Below are positions 1 to 11,002 of a stretch of 64,000 bases of DNA, piece by piece. Both the position numbers and the translations under genes were made by a program. The DNA comes from Pseudoneurospora amorphoporcata (lineage: Eukaryota > Ascomycota > Sordariomycetes > Sordariales > Sordariaceae): NCBI GenBank assembly GCA_033297205.1, contig MU859098.1:1-64000 (forward strand), given 5' to 3'. The notes below the pieces were generated by a model that made no database searches, was not told the DNA's origin, and was given only the letters and a program-made list of their open reading frames with translations. How positions within the stretch are numbered: the stretch's first letter is position 1; every line of letters begins with the position of its first letter.

Positions 1-485
1 GAAGGTTGAAGGGATCAACAAGGCCTTCGAGACCAAAGTAGTTTATTAGCTGAATTGAACTACTGTTCCAAGCCCTAAATACAGCCCTTGTCACATCCAT
101 TAAGATGTCTTCTAGGGATAGGAACAGCTGGCGGAGGCGGTGGATGGCTTGGGCATGTTCGCGGGCGGGCGAGATGAAAAAGTGTTGCCTCAGTCGGCGG
201 GTGTAGTGCGCTTGGACAAGGTAGAGGTCGGTATGGAGGGTGGCTCCCATTTCGCCCGGGCGGAACATGAATCCGTAGCGCGGGCCGAGGTGGAGGTGGT
301 AGAGGGCGGAGAAGAAGGGGGTGATGATGAAGGTGAGGAGTGCTTGGGTTCCTGTTTACATAGACAAAGAGTTGGTAAGTTGACGCGTCCAGCTTTAACT
401 CAATCGAGGGTAGGTACTGGAGTGAACTTGACTTACTTTCTTTGGAGGACCTATTCGCCTGCGGCCCGTGGATAAATCGAGACAT
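1..485 (-). CDS. Partial unrecognised protein, runs off left edge
   Basis: Seen: on the minus strand, positions 351 down to 1 read as one open, protein-like frame beginning TQALLTFIITPFFSALYHL, with amphipathic and aromatic stretches and no stop to the window edge. A strong donor (GTAAGT, complement of 431-436) and an AACAG acceptor define an 85-nt intron at 352-436. It joins in phase 1 to a short upstream exon that could start at an ATG at 485. Further upstream (511-918, minus) another frame encodes a basic leader plus a hydrophobic segment (VLRVLLLPACVLALLVVVFS) resembling a mitochondrial or membrane N-terminus, but it is not in frame with the 437-485 exon. Either the gene starts at 485 and the upstream frame is chance, or an unseen intron or an indel separates them. 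I do not recognise the family. The C-terminus lies outside the window. Confidence 0.5.
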
Positions 486-949
486 CTTGTCCTTGTTCTT
501 GTTCTTCTTCCTATCTGGAAACAAGCCGCGACGAGACCGAAAAGACAACCACCAGCAACGCGAGCACACAAGCCGGCAGCAGCAAGACGCGCAGAACTTT
601 CTGTCCGTGAAGTCGCCAGAAGCGACGCAAGAAGAGCGCAGAACGTCGCCAGCGCCAGGGGATGACGCGGTTGAGGATGTCTCTGACGAAAGACAAGGCG
701 GCTGGGTTGGACAAGGAGGAGCCCAGATTCAAGAGGAGGAAGAAAGGTCGAGTTCGACGACCGAAGGTGTACCGGAAGAAGGACGATGCTGTGAATGCCG
801 AGGGGAATAGTTGTTGTTGCGTCGTGGTCGTGAGAGGTGGAAAAGATCGCAAAAGAGCTCGCATCGACGTAGTTGCCGGCCTTGATAAAGGTGTCGAGGA
901 AGAAAGAAATCCCAACACGAGGGAAAAACGTCGAGGTTTTTATGTGTGA

Positions 950-2591
950 AGAAAAATTGAGAAGATCTTGTGTCGAGTGGAGGATATTTATTCAGATAGA
1001 ATTGTGTGGGATAGTAATCAGATGGTGAAAAGGTCAAGTACAGACCGACGATTGTCGATAGAATTTATATATTACCTCGAGGCAATAGGATGAACAGTGA
1101 AGCGGTGGGATGAACAGTCAAGCCTTACGGAACCTGAAGCTAGAGTGCAGTGAACGGTGGGACCAAACCTGTCTTCAAGATCAGATAACAGAACCCGTAA
1201 TCAGCGAACAGCCCGGTAGATCAAGGTTCTTGTTGTGTGTGTTCAGGGTAAAGTGTAATTCCCAGTGAAGAGGTCTGGGCTTGAGGATGGAAAAGACACA
1301 CGTGAAGTCTGACTGTCACTGCCAACCGAACCGAGCACGAGGACATTGGTCGAAAGACAACCTGAGATCTGGGTGTAAGCAGCATCCTATTAGCATGGAA
1401 GAAGTCGAGCTACAGCTTCCTGCTTGCTGTGAGTGATAATCTAGGAGCTAGAGGCCGAGGAAGTACGTGGCCGTGTTCCTACAAGAGGATATCGAGGGCA
1501 ATAGTCAAACATGTGAGCTCCGTACAGCTCGACGACGACTGTGCACCAACATACTCTTCCGTAGGTACCTCGACATCTTTTCGTTTGCGCTTAGAGACGA
1601 AAAATGATGAGATGACTGGGGACAGTAAGGTACTTGGGCATCAGGAAATCAGAGAAAGGACGGTCAGAGGGAAAATTGTGCAATGAGCTGAGCGCGTGGA
1701 ACACTGGGAGCAAACAACCAAATTACCCAAAGGTAAGTCTAATGTGAAATACGAGACCACCGCAGGAATTTGGCGAAACCAAACAATTAGAATAGGTAGC
1801 CAAGAACCGACTATACACAGATTAGCCAACAACCGACTATACAGGTACGGTACCTACCTACCCTACCTACCTAGGTAAGAATGAGAACGAGGTCAAGACT
1901 CAAGAACGAAAACAGAGCATTGTGGTTAATGCAACATCCCGTCGTGAATCGAATTCCAACCAATTTCCAGAATGCCAGAATGCCAGATTGTGTAGAGATC
2001 AAACTTAGAAGGTAATACTCGGCAACTCGCGAGTCGAGAACGAGTAGACTACCTACTACAAAAACCGGGAAACCAATAAACTCAAGAAACCCGCGAGTAG
2101 AAAGCTTCCATGCTACAGCAGAACGAAACCCAAGGCCCGGCGCGGAGCACGTAGACGAAGGGGAGGAAGCGGAGGAAGCGGAAGTTGATGCAAGAAGAGC
2201 CCAGATGTGCGACACAACCTAAATCGTAGGTATATAAAAAGAAACAACTGAAGACGATCCACAGAAGCAACCGCACAGGCAGGGAAGGGAAGAAGCTGCA
2301 GTGAGGTCGGAGGAGCTGGCCGAAAGCGAACTGAAGAAAGAACACTGAAAAGGTCGAATTAATATTCAATCATCGGCCACCCTCGGTTTTGACAGGAAGG
2401 AAAGGGTTGAGCCCTAGTCTAATGCGTCCAATGATTCGCATGCGAGTTAACTGTTAACGACCCGAGTCATAAAGCTTGAGCTTGATCATCGCTAGCTACC
2501 TTACGTGAACTGGACTTCTCACTACAACCATGGCAGCATATCCAAGCTCCCAAGCCCCCCTTTCCTTCCCTCTCCTTCCCTCTCCATCGAG
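950..2591. other. Intergenic, no supported gene
   Basis: Only short, non-overlapping, composition-like ORFs occur here on both strands. A TACC/GGTA-rich microsatellite lies at about 1844-1876. The interval holds the presumed upstream region of the left-edge gene and the 3' flank of the Cys/His-rich gene. I see no RNA gene or transposon ends. Confidence 0.6.
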
Positions 2592-5108
2592 TCAGTCCTC
2601 ACTATCATAGTGATCATGCCCTCTATGCCCCCAGTACCCCATATGTCCATACCCTCCCCCTCCTCCTCCAAGTCCACCATACAACGCCTCAGGAACACTC
2701 CCCGCCATCATGCTCACAGGTCTCGGCTTCCCAAAGGTCTTTGACCTCCTCGATGACAACGGCGGCTCCTGTTGTATTTGCGTCGTGGCATCCCCACGGT
2801 CTTGCCACTGACCCAAACCCGCACCAGCACCGCCGCTCCGTCTTCTCATAGCATCATAAGCCCCGTACCCCCCTCCTGTTCCTGCTCCTGTCGTCCCCCG
2901 ATGTTTACTCTTTGTCCGCTGCCTTCCGGGCTTGCTCTTATCCCTTGGACTGTCCTTTATCGTCTCCGCGGTACCGCCTCTGACTCTTCCTCTCGACTTG
3001 TCCCTTGGCTGCTCTCTGGCCTCTCTACCGCGCGGCTCGCGCCCGGGCGTAGGTGGCTCTCGCCAGTCTATGGGCACGTCACGGACGCGACCGCGCTGGG
3101 GTTGAGAAGGGTCATGTTCGCTGTTGTGGTCGAACGAGATGTCTGTTGGTGTCCCGCCTCGGTCTTCTTCCGAGTAGTAGTAGTAAGGGTAGTCGACATC
3201 ATCATCGTGCTGATGGGAAAGGAGAGAGCCGCGGGATGTGTCCCAAGTAGTACTGCCACGGAAGCTGCGGCTGGTGGGAGATTCTCTTCCTACAAGTTTG
3301 CTACCGTTCATGCCAGGTATCGGCATGGGGCCCGGTCCTGGGAATGCATGACCCCCCGGTGGCCCGAACGGAGAATATCCTCCTGGTGCCGGAGGGACCA
3401 TTGAGGCTCTTTGGCCTTTTCGTAACCTCGCCTGGCGTAGGCCTTCGATCTCGGCTCGTAGATCTGCGTTCGCTAGCCTTAGGTCCTCCAGCTCTGCGTT
3501 CTTCTCTCTCAAGTCCTCCAGCTCTTCCCTGAAGGCCTCGAACCCGCGTGGCCCGTTGATTATACCCTTCAGCTCCTTGATCTCCTTCTTCAACCTCTCC
3601 TTCTCTTCATTGTGCTCCCTTTCCTTCTTCAAGTCATTTTTCTTCCTGACATCATCCTTCGCCTCCTGCGCCTCCTCAGCATCTCTCCTTCCCGCGTCTT
3701 TCCACCGTTGACGTTCATGATCAGCGCATCGCTCGAACGGTGTTCCTTGATCGTCGTATATTCGGCCTTTCGGACAGTCGGCCTCGACACATGCGTGTTT
3801 GGTGAGGCAGTAGCCTGCTGTGGTGTCCGAAATGGGCATGGCTTCTTCAGGGCACGAGGCAAACTTGCATTTGTGTAGCCTGCACAAAGGAGGAGCAGGC
3901 TTTCCGGGGGTTGCCGAGCTGGCGGTGGTCTCGACGGGATTGTCGCAGTCTGACTTGCTGCAAGTGTGGTGCTCGCAGTGGGGAGAGTTGGCCGTCGCGG
4001 TACTTCGTTGACATGATGGGACCTTGCAGGTATGTATCGGGCAGAAACGGCCGTTGCCAGTACCTGAGCCCATGACGAGAGGGCTAGGACAGCCATCCTT
4101 CCCGCAACGATCTGTCAAGTTGGTTAGCTGATGATGATGAGAATCAGGTGGTAGCATATCTCACGCTTGTGGCAGTAAGGGCTTCCAGAGCTTCCTCTCT
4201 CCTCTGGACACTCTCCAACCCTGCACTCATGGTCGGAGCAGTACCGGTCTTTTCCGTTTTCCTTGGGCCGTCTGCAATCTGGGTTCGCACATTGAGCTTT
4301 CTGCTTGAAATGTGCTTCACACAATGGGTCTTCATCCGGGTCCGCGAGTCCATCGTCGGGCAAATATCGAGGTTTGTCGCATGTTCGGCGGCTACATAAC
4401 TGATGCTCCGTACAGAGGTTGTTTTTCTTGGCGATGTTGGGGCAGGCGGCGCTTCTGCAAGTATGTTGCTTGCAGTAGTCGCTGTAGTTTTGAACGTCTG
4501 GGGGCGACATGCAGTCTATCACACCACATAACTTGTGCTTGTCGCATCGCCGCCTACTTGGCTCAGTGCCGGTACCTTCTTTATCGCACCTCTCATGACC
4601 ACAGCGATGAGTAGAGCAGAACCAGAGGGCCGTTGGATCAGCACTGTCACCAACTTGTTCATAATCTCGTTCCCGCAGACACGTTTGCCTTGATGCGCAT
4701 GATAGAAGTTTCTGGTCTGGAACTAGTCAGCCAGGCTCATGATGGGCAGAGCAAGTACGGTGAGGGTCCTACGTTTGTCGCAGAAGTCTTGGTCTCGCCG
4801 CTCTGCAGCGTCCGGGCAACAGCTGCTGTCGTAGGGTGGATGGTCCCATTGACATGTGTCTATGAATCGGTGCTTGTCAGTCGGGGGGATTTTACCGAGC
4901 ATGAAACAGAGTCCGAGATAGTCCACATACGGTATTTACAGTAGAGTGAGAGAAGGATCTGGTCATCAGGCCCTGTAATTCGTTGTGCTGTGTCATTGCA
5001 CTCAGGTACACGGCATGTCGGAGGCCTTCTGCCGCGGCGCAGACTCTCAGTTGTCGGGAACCTGTTGATTGAGGGCCGCCTATTTATGTTGGAGGAGTCC
5101 GTGGGCAT
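2592..5108 (-). CDS. Cys/His-rich repeat protein with proline/glycine-rich tail
   Basis: Four exons (5108-4931, 4859-4773, 4716-4165, 4111-2592) give a 778-residue protein that stays in frame through all three introns. The ATG at 5108 has a good context (ACCATGC). Roughly the first 420 residues carry repeated modules of the type C-x2-H-x-C-x4-C, for example YCKQHTCRSAACPN and YCHKHRCGKDGCPS, suggesting many small zinc-binding knuckles. A coiled-coil-like charged segment follows (about residues 425-520), then a disordered G/R/P-rich tail ending in a YGGLGGGGGGYGHMG-type run. All three introns are phase 1 and split the His codon of a C-x2-H unit (C|AC or C|AT), so exon edges coincide with the repeat unit. 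I do not recognise a named family. Zinc binding is inferred from Cys/His spacing; function is unknown. The gene stands alone. Confidence 0.85.
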
Positions 5109-6615
5109 GGTGGAATTGCAGCGCGAGTATCGGCGCTCTGTGTTGTGTAGACGTGAGTGTCCGACCGGGATGAGTTGCCGGAGTCAGGTATCAAATGGAA
5201 GAGAGTAAGTTAGGTTTGTTGGATGACTGGCGTGATGCGGGACAAGCGGAGTGGGGTTGTGTCATCCGTTCGGCCAAGCCTTGAATACGTGAGCAAGAGA
5301 TGTCGGGGGTCCAGCTTGTTATAAAATGCGTTGCTTGTTGTTTGCGACGGCTATCCTATTGGTCTGGGTACCGACATCAAGTATAACAGGGCAGTGAGGG
5401 TACGGTATGGCGTATTGTTGCCTCTATAACGTCGCGGAGTGGCGGATTGACGACAGGGAAGGGGACGATAACATGCAGGACATCAACCAGTGAGCCACCA
5501 TGCAGTAGCGTCCATGTGTCTGCGAATGATAGGTGTCGGACAACGGGTCGACTTGCATCAGATGGGAGAATGGCTGCCTTGTGAAATCATGTCTGAAAAA
5601 TGTAATGACATTTATGTCTTGGATCCCAAACTTGAGCCTTTTTCTCTGCCTTCCACTATTGGATATCAAAAGGCGCTTGGCAGGCCACCGTTCAGAGAGG
5701 CAACCCCCAGAGGCACACTTGCTCCTCCGGATGCGGGTTGCGACATCCAAACTTTTCTCCGTGCCGCAATCATCTCAAGCCACCCGCAGGCAGATGTGGC
5801 TTTAACAGCCTTGTTCGAGCGGACATGTAGTCGCCAGACCGCCTGGAGCAAATTGGATGTCCTCCCGTCCAAAGCGGTTGAGCTGCATCTTGGGACTTTT
5901 CTGCGGCCGGGTCGAAGGATCAAAGCCCCGGTATGGGTAGACGCGCGGGTGGCCAAGTCGGTGGACATGAAACGACGTGGGTTCTGGACTTGTAGGTACT
6001 CCGAAAAGGGCAATGTCTGAAACCGAGCTAGGTCGAAGAAAGGAAAAAGAAGATAAAGAAGTCGTCACGGTCCGTCGCAGGCTAAGGTGACAAGAAAGCG
6101 TCGTCAGCTTGGCGCTGTTAAGGCTGCAGGGATGGCCATGTAGATGATGATGGCTCGACATGTTGACATGGAAAGACCTCGGCCATCAAAGGACTCGAAA
6201 ACGCCCTCTGGTATGCCATTGCGTACAGAACCTCTCGGCTGTCTCAAAAGTCAGCTGAATCAAAAGAAAGTGTTTGTGGAAGGGGAGAGAGGCTGGAAAG
6301 GTGGCGTTGACGACGGAAGCCTGCTGCCCTGTAGCTACAGCACCTTACTGTAGTTTGAGGCTGAGTACGGTACTGTTAGCTCAAAGACAGAAAAGGACCA
6401 ACTGCATCGGCCAGACCACACCAACAAGGAGATGCGGACAAGACCTCAAATGATATTTTGTAGCTTGAGAGATCTTAAAATTCCACAATATAATCGTTGA
6501 CAGGGCGCACACCACCAACCCGGTTGTTGCTCGACCAAGACGAACACCATGCAAACCAGGCAATATGGGCAGCATGCTGTATGTGACTAAATGTGGTTGA
6601 GTGAAACCAAAATTG

Positions 6616-6658
<43 letters not shown>

Positions 6659-7669
6659 CCCATAGTCGTTGAATGGCAAGAAATTGGATATCGTGGGGCC
6701 GACGGTAAGAAGTGATCTGGTGGTGTGCGGACACTCAAATCATCTTCCGCTTGCTGGGCTGTGCTGGCGGGGGCTGTGATACGGGCCGCTCCGGGAGGTC
6801 GATCGCTCTGAAACTGAGGTGATGAGGGCCATTAATTGGGCTCGGCTGGCGACTTTGGTCCGCATATCGGCGACAGGCAGCTCGTCGAACCAAGTCTTCG
6901 TAGGTCTAAATGCCCATGAATGGCGAGGGAAATCGACCGAGAAAGGCATGGGCGACGACGGCGGGCATGAAGCGGCGTGAGGAAAGAGGTCACCGTGTTC
7001 GCGTCGCCTGCCTTGAGCTTGCAGGGAGCTATGACCACCCGAGCTCAAGCCGAGACAGGCCGGGCACGGAGCTAGAATCACAAGAGGCTCTGATTGGACG
7101 GTTGGACCTACGACCCCACTTGCTCTCACAAGAATCAATGACATCACCAACTTTGACTTGTAGTTGTGCCATCGTCGCCCCTTCTCCTTTCCTATGTTTC
7201 CTTCCTTGAGATCTCGCTCATGTCAGGCACTTTCCCAAACCACGCAAGAAAAGGTCTCCGAGACATGTCCGTTCCTGACCAAATGCCGCTGGACGAGAAT
7301 GGATGAACCCCGCAATGGCTGCCCTGATGGCCCAAGAACACCCCCCGCCCCAGGCCTTGAAGCCAGGTACAGTATTGCAGAGAAGCCAAGCTGTTTGGTA
7401 CAACGCGTCGTGTCTGTCTGGTAGCTTTGTGGTTTGCAGGAATTGGGAGGTTGAAGAGTGATGCACAGAGTCTCTTACGTCATGCATGTAGATGTGTAGG
7501 TATACATAACAACCGAAAGCAGTCGCTCTCTCCATTTCTAATTCTCCATTCCATCCATCTCTTATTCTCTAATAACCTGATGCAACGACTGGCGTTGCAT
7601 TATCCTGCCCTAGATCCTGCAGCAGAACCACCTACCAAACACCTTCTCCAGCAGTCTGACAATCCCACA
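5109..7669. other. Intergenic; long poly(A) tract, catalase upstream region
   Basis: Several 60-180 codon ORFs overlap one another on both strands with no recognisable protein, so I call none. An uninterrupted run of 40 A residues occupies 6618-6657 on the plus strand. The last part (about 7200-7669) is the upstream and leader region of the catalase gene and is rich in pyrimidine tracts near 7530-7570. Confidence 0.6.
6618..6657 (+). repeat. Homopolymer A tract (40 nt)
   Basis: The sequence shows 40 consecutive A residues immediately preceded by AATTGAT and followed by GCCC. It could be a mononucleotide microsatellite, or the tail of a retroposed sequence. I see no target-site duplication or coding retro-copy next to it, so its origin is open. 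Confidence 0.9.
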
Positions 7670-9938
7670 ATGTCCAACATCATCAGCCAGGCCGCCCAGT
7701 CGGCAAAGGAGGCCCTCACCAGTGCCCCCGACAGCAAGAAGATTGAGGACCTCAAGAACGAGTTCAAGGAGACCGGCAAGGATGCCCGTCTCACCACCGA
7801 CTATGGGGTCAAGCAGACCACGGCCGACGACTGGCTGAGGATCGTCAGCGAGGACAAGATTGGTCCTGCTCTCCTCGAGGACCCCTTTGCTCGTGAAAGG
7901 GTACGTCTCAAGTCGTATACCATTCTTTCACATACGCATACTAACACTCTCGGCATAGATCATGCGCTTCGACCACGAGAGAATCCCCGAGCGAGTAGTC
8001 CACGCCCGTGGCAGCGGTGCCTTTGGCAAGTTCAGAGTCTACGAGAGCGCCTCCGACCTCACCATGGCCCCCGTCCTTACCGATACCTCGCGCGAGACCC
8101 CCGTCTTTGTGCGCTTCTCTACCGTCCTCGGCAGCAGGGGCAGTGCCGACACGGTTCGTGACGTGCGTGGTTTCGCAACCAAGTTCTACACCGAGGAGGG
8201 TAACTGGGATCTCGTTGGCAACAACATCCCCGTCTTCTTCATCCAGGACGCCATCAAGTTCCCCGATGTCATCCACGCTGGCAAGCCCGAGCCGCACAAC
8301 GAGGTCCCCCAGGCCCAGTCGGCTCACAACAACTTCTGGGATTTCCAGTTCAGCCACACCGAGGCCACTCACATGTTCACCTGGGCCATGAGTGATCGCG
8401 CCATTCCCCGTTCCTTCCGCATGATGCAGGGATTTGGTGTCAACACATTTACTCTCATCAACGCCCAGGGCAAACGTCACTTTGTCAAGTTCATCTGGAC
8501 TCCGGAGCTTGGTGTCCACTCCCTCGTTTGGGATGAGGCCTTGAAGCTCGCTGGTCAGGACCCCGATTTCCACCGCAAGGACCTCTGGGAGGCCATCGAG
8601 AACGGTGCCTACCCCAAGTGGAAGTTTGGCATCCAGGCTATCGCCGAGGAGGACGAGCACAAGTTCGACTTTGATATTCTCGATGCCACCAAGATCTGGC
8701 CCGAGGACCTCGTCCCCGTCCGCTACATTGGTGAGATGGAGCTTAACCGCAACCCCGACGAGTTCTTCCCCCAGACCGAGCAGATCGCTTTCTGCACCAG
8801 CCACGTCGTTCCCGGCATCGGCTTCTCGGACGACCCTCTTCTCCAGGGCCGCAACTTCTCCTACTTTGACACTCAGCTCTCCCGTCTCGGTGTCAACTTC
8901 CAGGAGCTCCCCATCAACCGCCCTGTGTGCCCCGTCATGAACTTTAACCGTGACGGTGCCATGCGCCACACCATCTCCCGCGGCACCGTCAACTACTACC
9001 CCAACCGTTTCGACGCCTGCCCTCCCGCCACCCTCAAGGAGGGCGGTTACCTCGAGTATGCCGAGAAGGTGGCTGGCATCAAGGCCCGTGCCCGCAGCTC
9101 CAAGTTCAAGGACCACTTCAGCCAGGCCCAGCTCTTCTGGAACTCGATGTCGCAGATTGAGAAGAAGCACATCATCAACGCTTTCGGCTTCGAGCTCGAC
9201 CACTGCGAGGACCCTGTTGTGTATGGCCGCATGGTCCAGCGTCTGGCCGACATTGATATTGGTCTTGCTCAGACCGTGGCCGAGATGGTTGGCGGCGAGG
9301 CTCCCACTACCACCAACCACCCCAACCACGGCAAGAAGACCATCAAGCTCAGCCAGACCGAGTTCCCTCCCGAGACGCCTACCATCAAGTCCCGCCGTGT
9401 TGCCATCATTATCGCTGATGGTTATGACAATGTCGCCTACGACGCTGCCTACGCCGCCATCTCTGCCAACTTGGCCATTCCCCTCGTTATCGGCCCCCGT
9501 CGCTCCAAGGTCACGGCCGCCAACGGCTCGACCGTCCAGCCCCACCATCATCTCGAGGGTTTCCGCTCGACCATGGTCGACGCCGTCTTCATTCCCGGCG
9601 GCGCCAAGGCTGTTGAGGCGCTCTCCAAGAACGGCCGTGCTCTGCACTGGATCCGCGAGGCTTTCGGCCACTTGAAGGCCATTGGTGCCACGGGCGAGGC
9701 CGTCGATCTCGTTGCCAAGGCCATCGCTTTGCCTCAGGTCACGGTCAGCAATGAGTCCGAGGTGAACGAGAGCTATGGTGTTGTCACGCTCAAGCAGGTC
9801 AAGGCTGAGAGCTTCAAGGATGCCGTCAAGATTGCCAAGGGTGCTGCTGGCTTTTTGGGAGAGTTCTTCTTTGCTATTGCCCAGCACAGGAATTGGGACA
9901 GAGAGTTGGATGGTCTTAACGCCATGATTGCCTACTAA
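7670..9938 (+). CDS. cat-1: Catalase-1, large-subunit monofunctional catalase
   Basis: Two exons (7670-7900, 7959-9938) separated by a 58-nt intron with a CTAAC branch site give 736 residues, the expected size for Neurospora CAT-1. The start at 7670 gives MSNIISQAAQSAKEAL with no signal peptide, which separates it from secreted CAT-3-type enzymes. Seen: the haem-side His92 in VVHARGSGAFG, distal Asn165 in GNNIPVFFIQD, proximal haem-ligand Tyr379 in FSYFDTQLSRLG, and Cys356, which in N. crassa CAT-1 is covalently bonded to that Tyr (known from the family). The C-terminal flavodoxin/class-I-glutaminase-like domain of large catalases begins near residue 555 (RRVAIIIADGYDNVAYD). It breaks down hydrogen peroxide in the cytosol and is typical of spores and stationary cells. 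The codon bias is very strong (third-position C), as in highly expressed genes. Confidence 0.97.
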
Positions 9939-11002
9939 GTTATGCGGGAAGTGGTGGAAGTGGTGGAAGATTGGAGTGTTCGTTTACGATAGTTATGATA
10001 CCTAATGTTTATGATTATGTTCTTTTTCATGACAAGTCGCAAGACAATGCTTTTATTAGTGATGTTTGACTAGTGTGAAATGGTGGCCTTTGCGAGGATT
10101 GCTGTTAGTGCGTTATCCCTGCAGTGATTGTCCCACGGAGGAAGGAAGCAACCGCTACTCGTCAGGGCTCGAATCGCCTCACTGAAGCCCTGGACGAGTA
10201 CTTTGCTGAATCCGAAGGATTGTTGGGAAGGAGCTCTGCCGAGAAAACGATGCCAGGAATCTGTCCCCCGCCGCTTCGCATTTTTCTCCTCCTCTTTGAG
10301 ACCCTACCTCCAAAATTTCTCCTCTCCTTCCCCTTTAACGTCACTCGTCAGTCCAACATGATTACCGCCTGATTTTCTTCTTTCTTTTTCTCGTGCACAC
10401 TCCACCCCGCCGGAGACGAGAGTCTGTAAAGCAATGAACGACACCCACCATACTTCACCAGTTTCGGTAGTTTAGCATCTCCGACCTCTTTTCTTCAAGG
10501 TACGTATGACACGTCCAGTTGCTCTTTTCTCATTTCATCTCAGCCGTGTCTTTCTGCTACTGTCCTGTTATCACGCTATCACTTCTTCTACCAACGCTGC
10601 CGGGAAGGAGATAGGGCTATATCTTATTCCCGGGCCCGCACCCTCACTCTCTCCTGCATTTCGTAGCCCATCATTCATCATTCTCGATATTCCATTCTGT
10701 TGTTCCTTTCGTGAACTTCTACCCCAATTTCTTCCATCGGCTAACTTCTCTAACCCCCTCCCCGTGATGGACGAAGTCCGCCCAACTTGAATGTCACCCT
10801 AGGGTCGACACCTCAGACCTGACAGCCGGGCGGGGGACGCGGGACCTGGAACTCCTCCGCTGCGGGGTACCAACTGCCAAGCAGATGCTGGCTCCTGTTG
10901 TCGTGAGATATAAATTCATGTTCAGTCTTTCCACAAACTCAAACCTTTTGAATTCTGCTCAAAAGAACATCATCGCGCCTCTGGTACCAGATCAAGGCAG
11001 TT
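9939..11002. other. Catalase 3' flank and upstream region of amidohydrolase
   Basis: No supported gene. AT-rich sequence just after the catalase stop (about 9990-10060) is presumably its 3' UTR. From about 10260 to 10760 the plus strand is rich in C/T tracts typical of fungal promoters or 5' leaders. Small ORFs here overlap in several frames and look like chance. Confidence 0.55.

Noticed and set aside
5490..6161. Overlapping ORFs of 90-176 codons on both strands
   Set aside because: Mutually overlapping, no recognisable motif, no intron-supported extension.
7941..9887. 648-codon open frame antisense to catalase
   Set aside because: It mirrors the catalase exon, whose third positions are almost all C, which removes stops from one antisense frame. 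The protein is monotonous Leu/Gly/Asp/Val with no domain.
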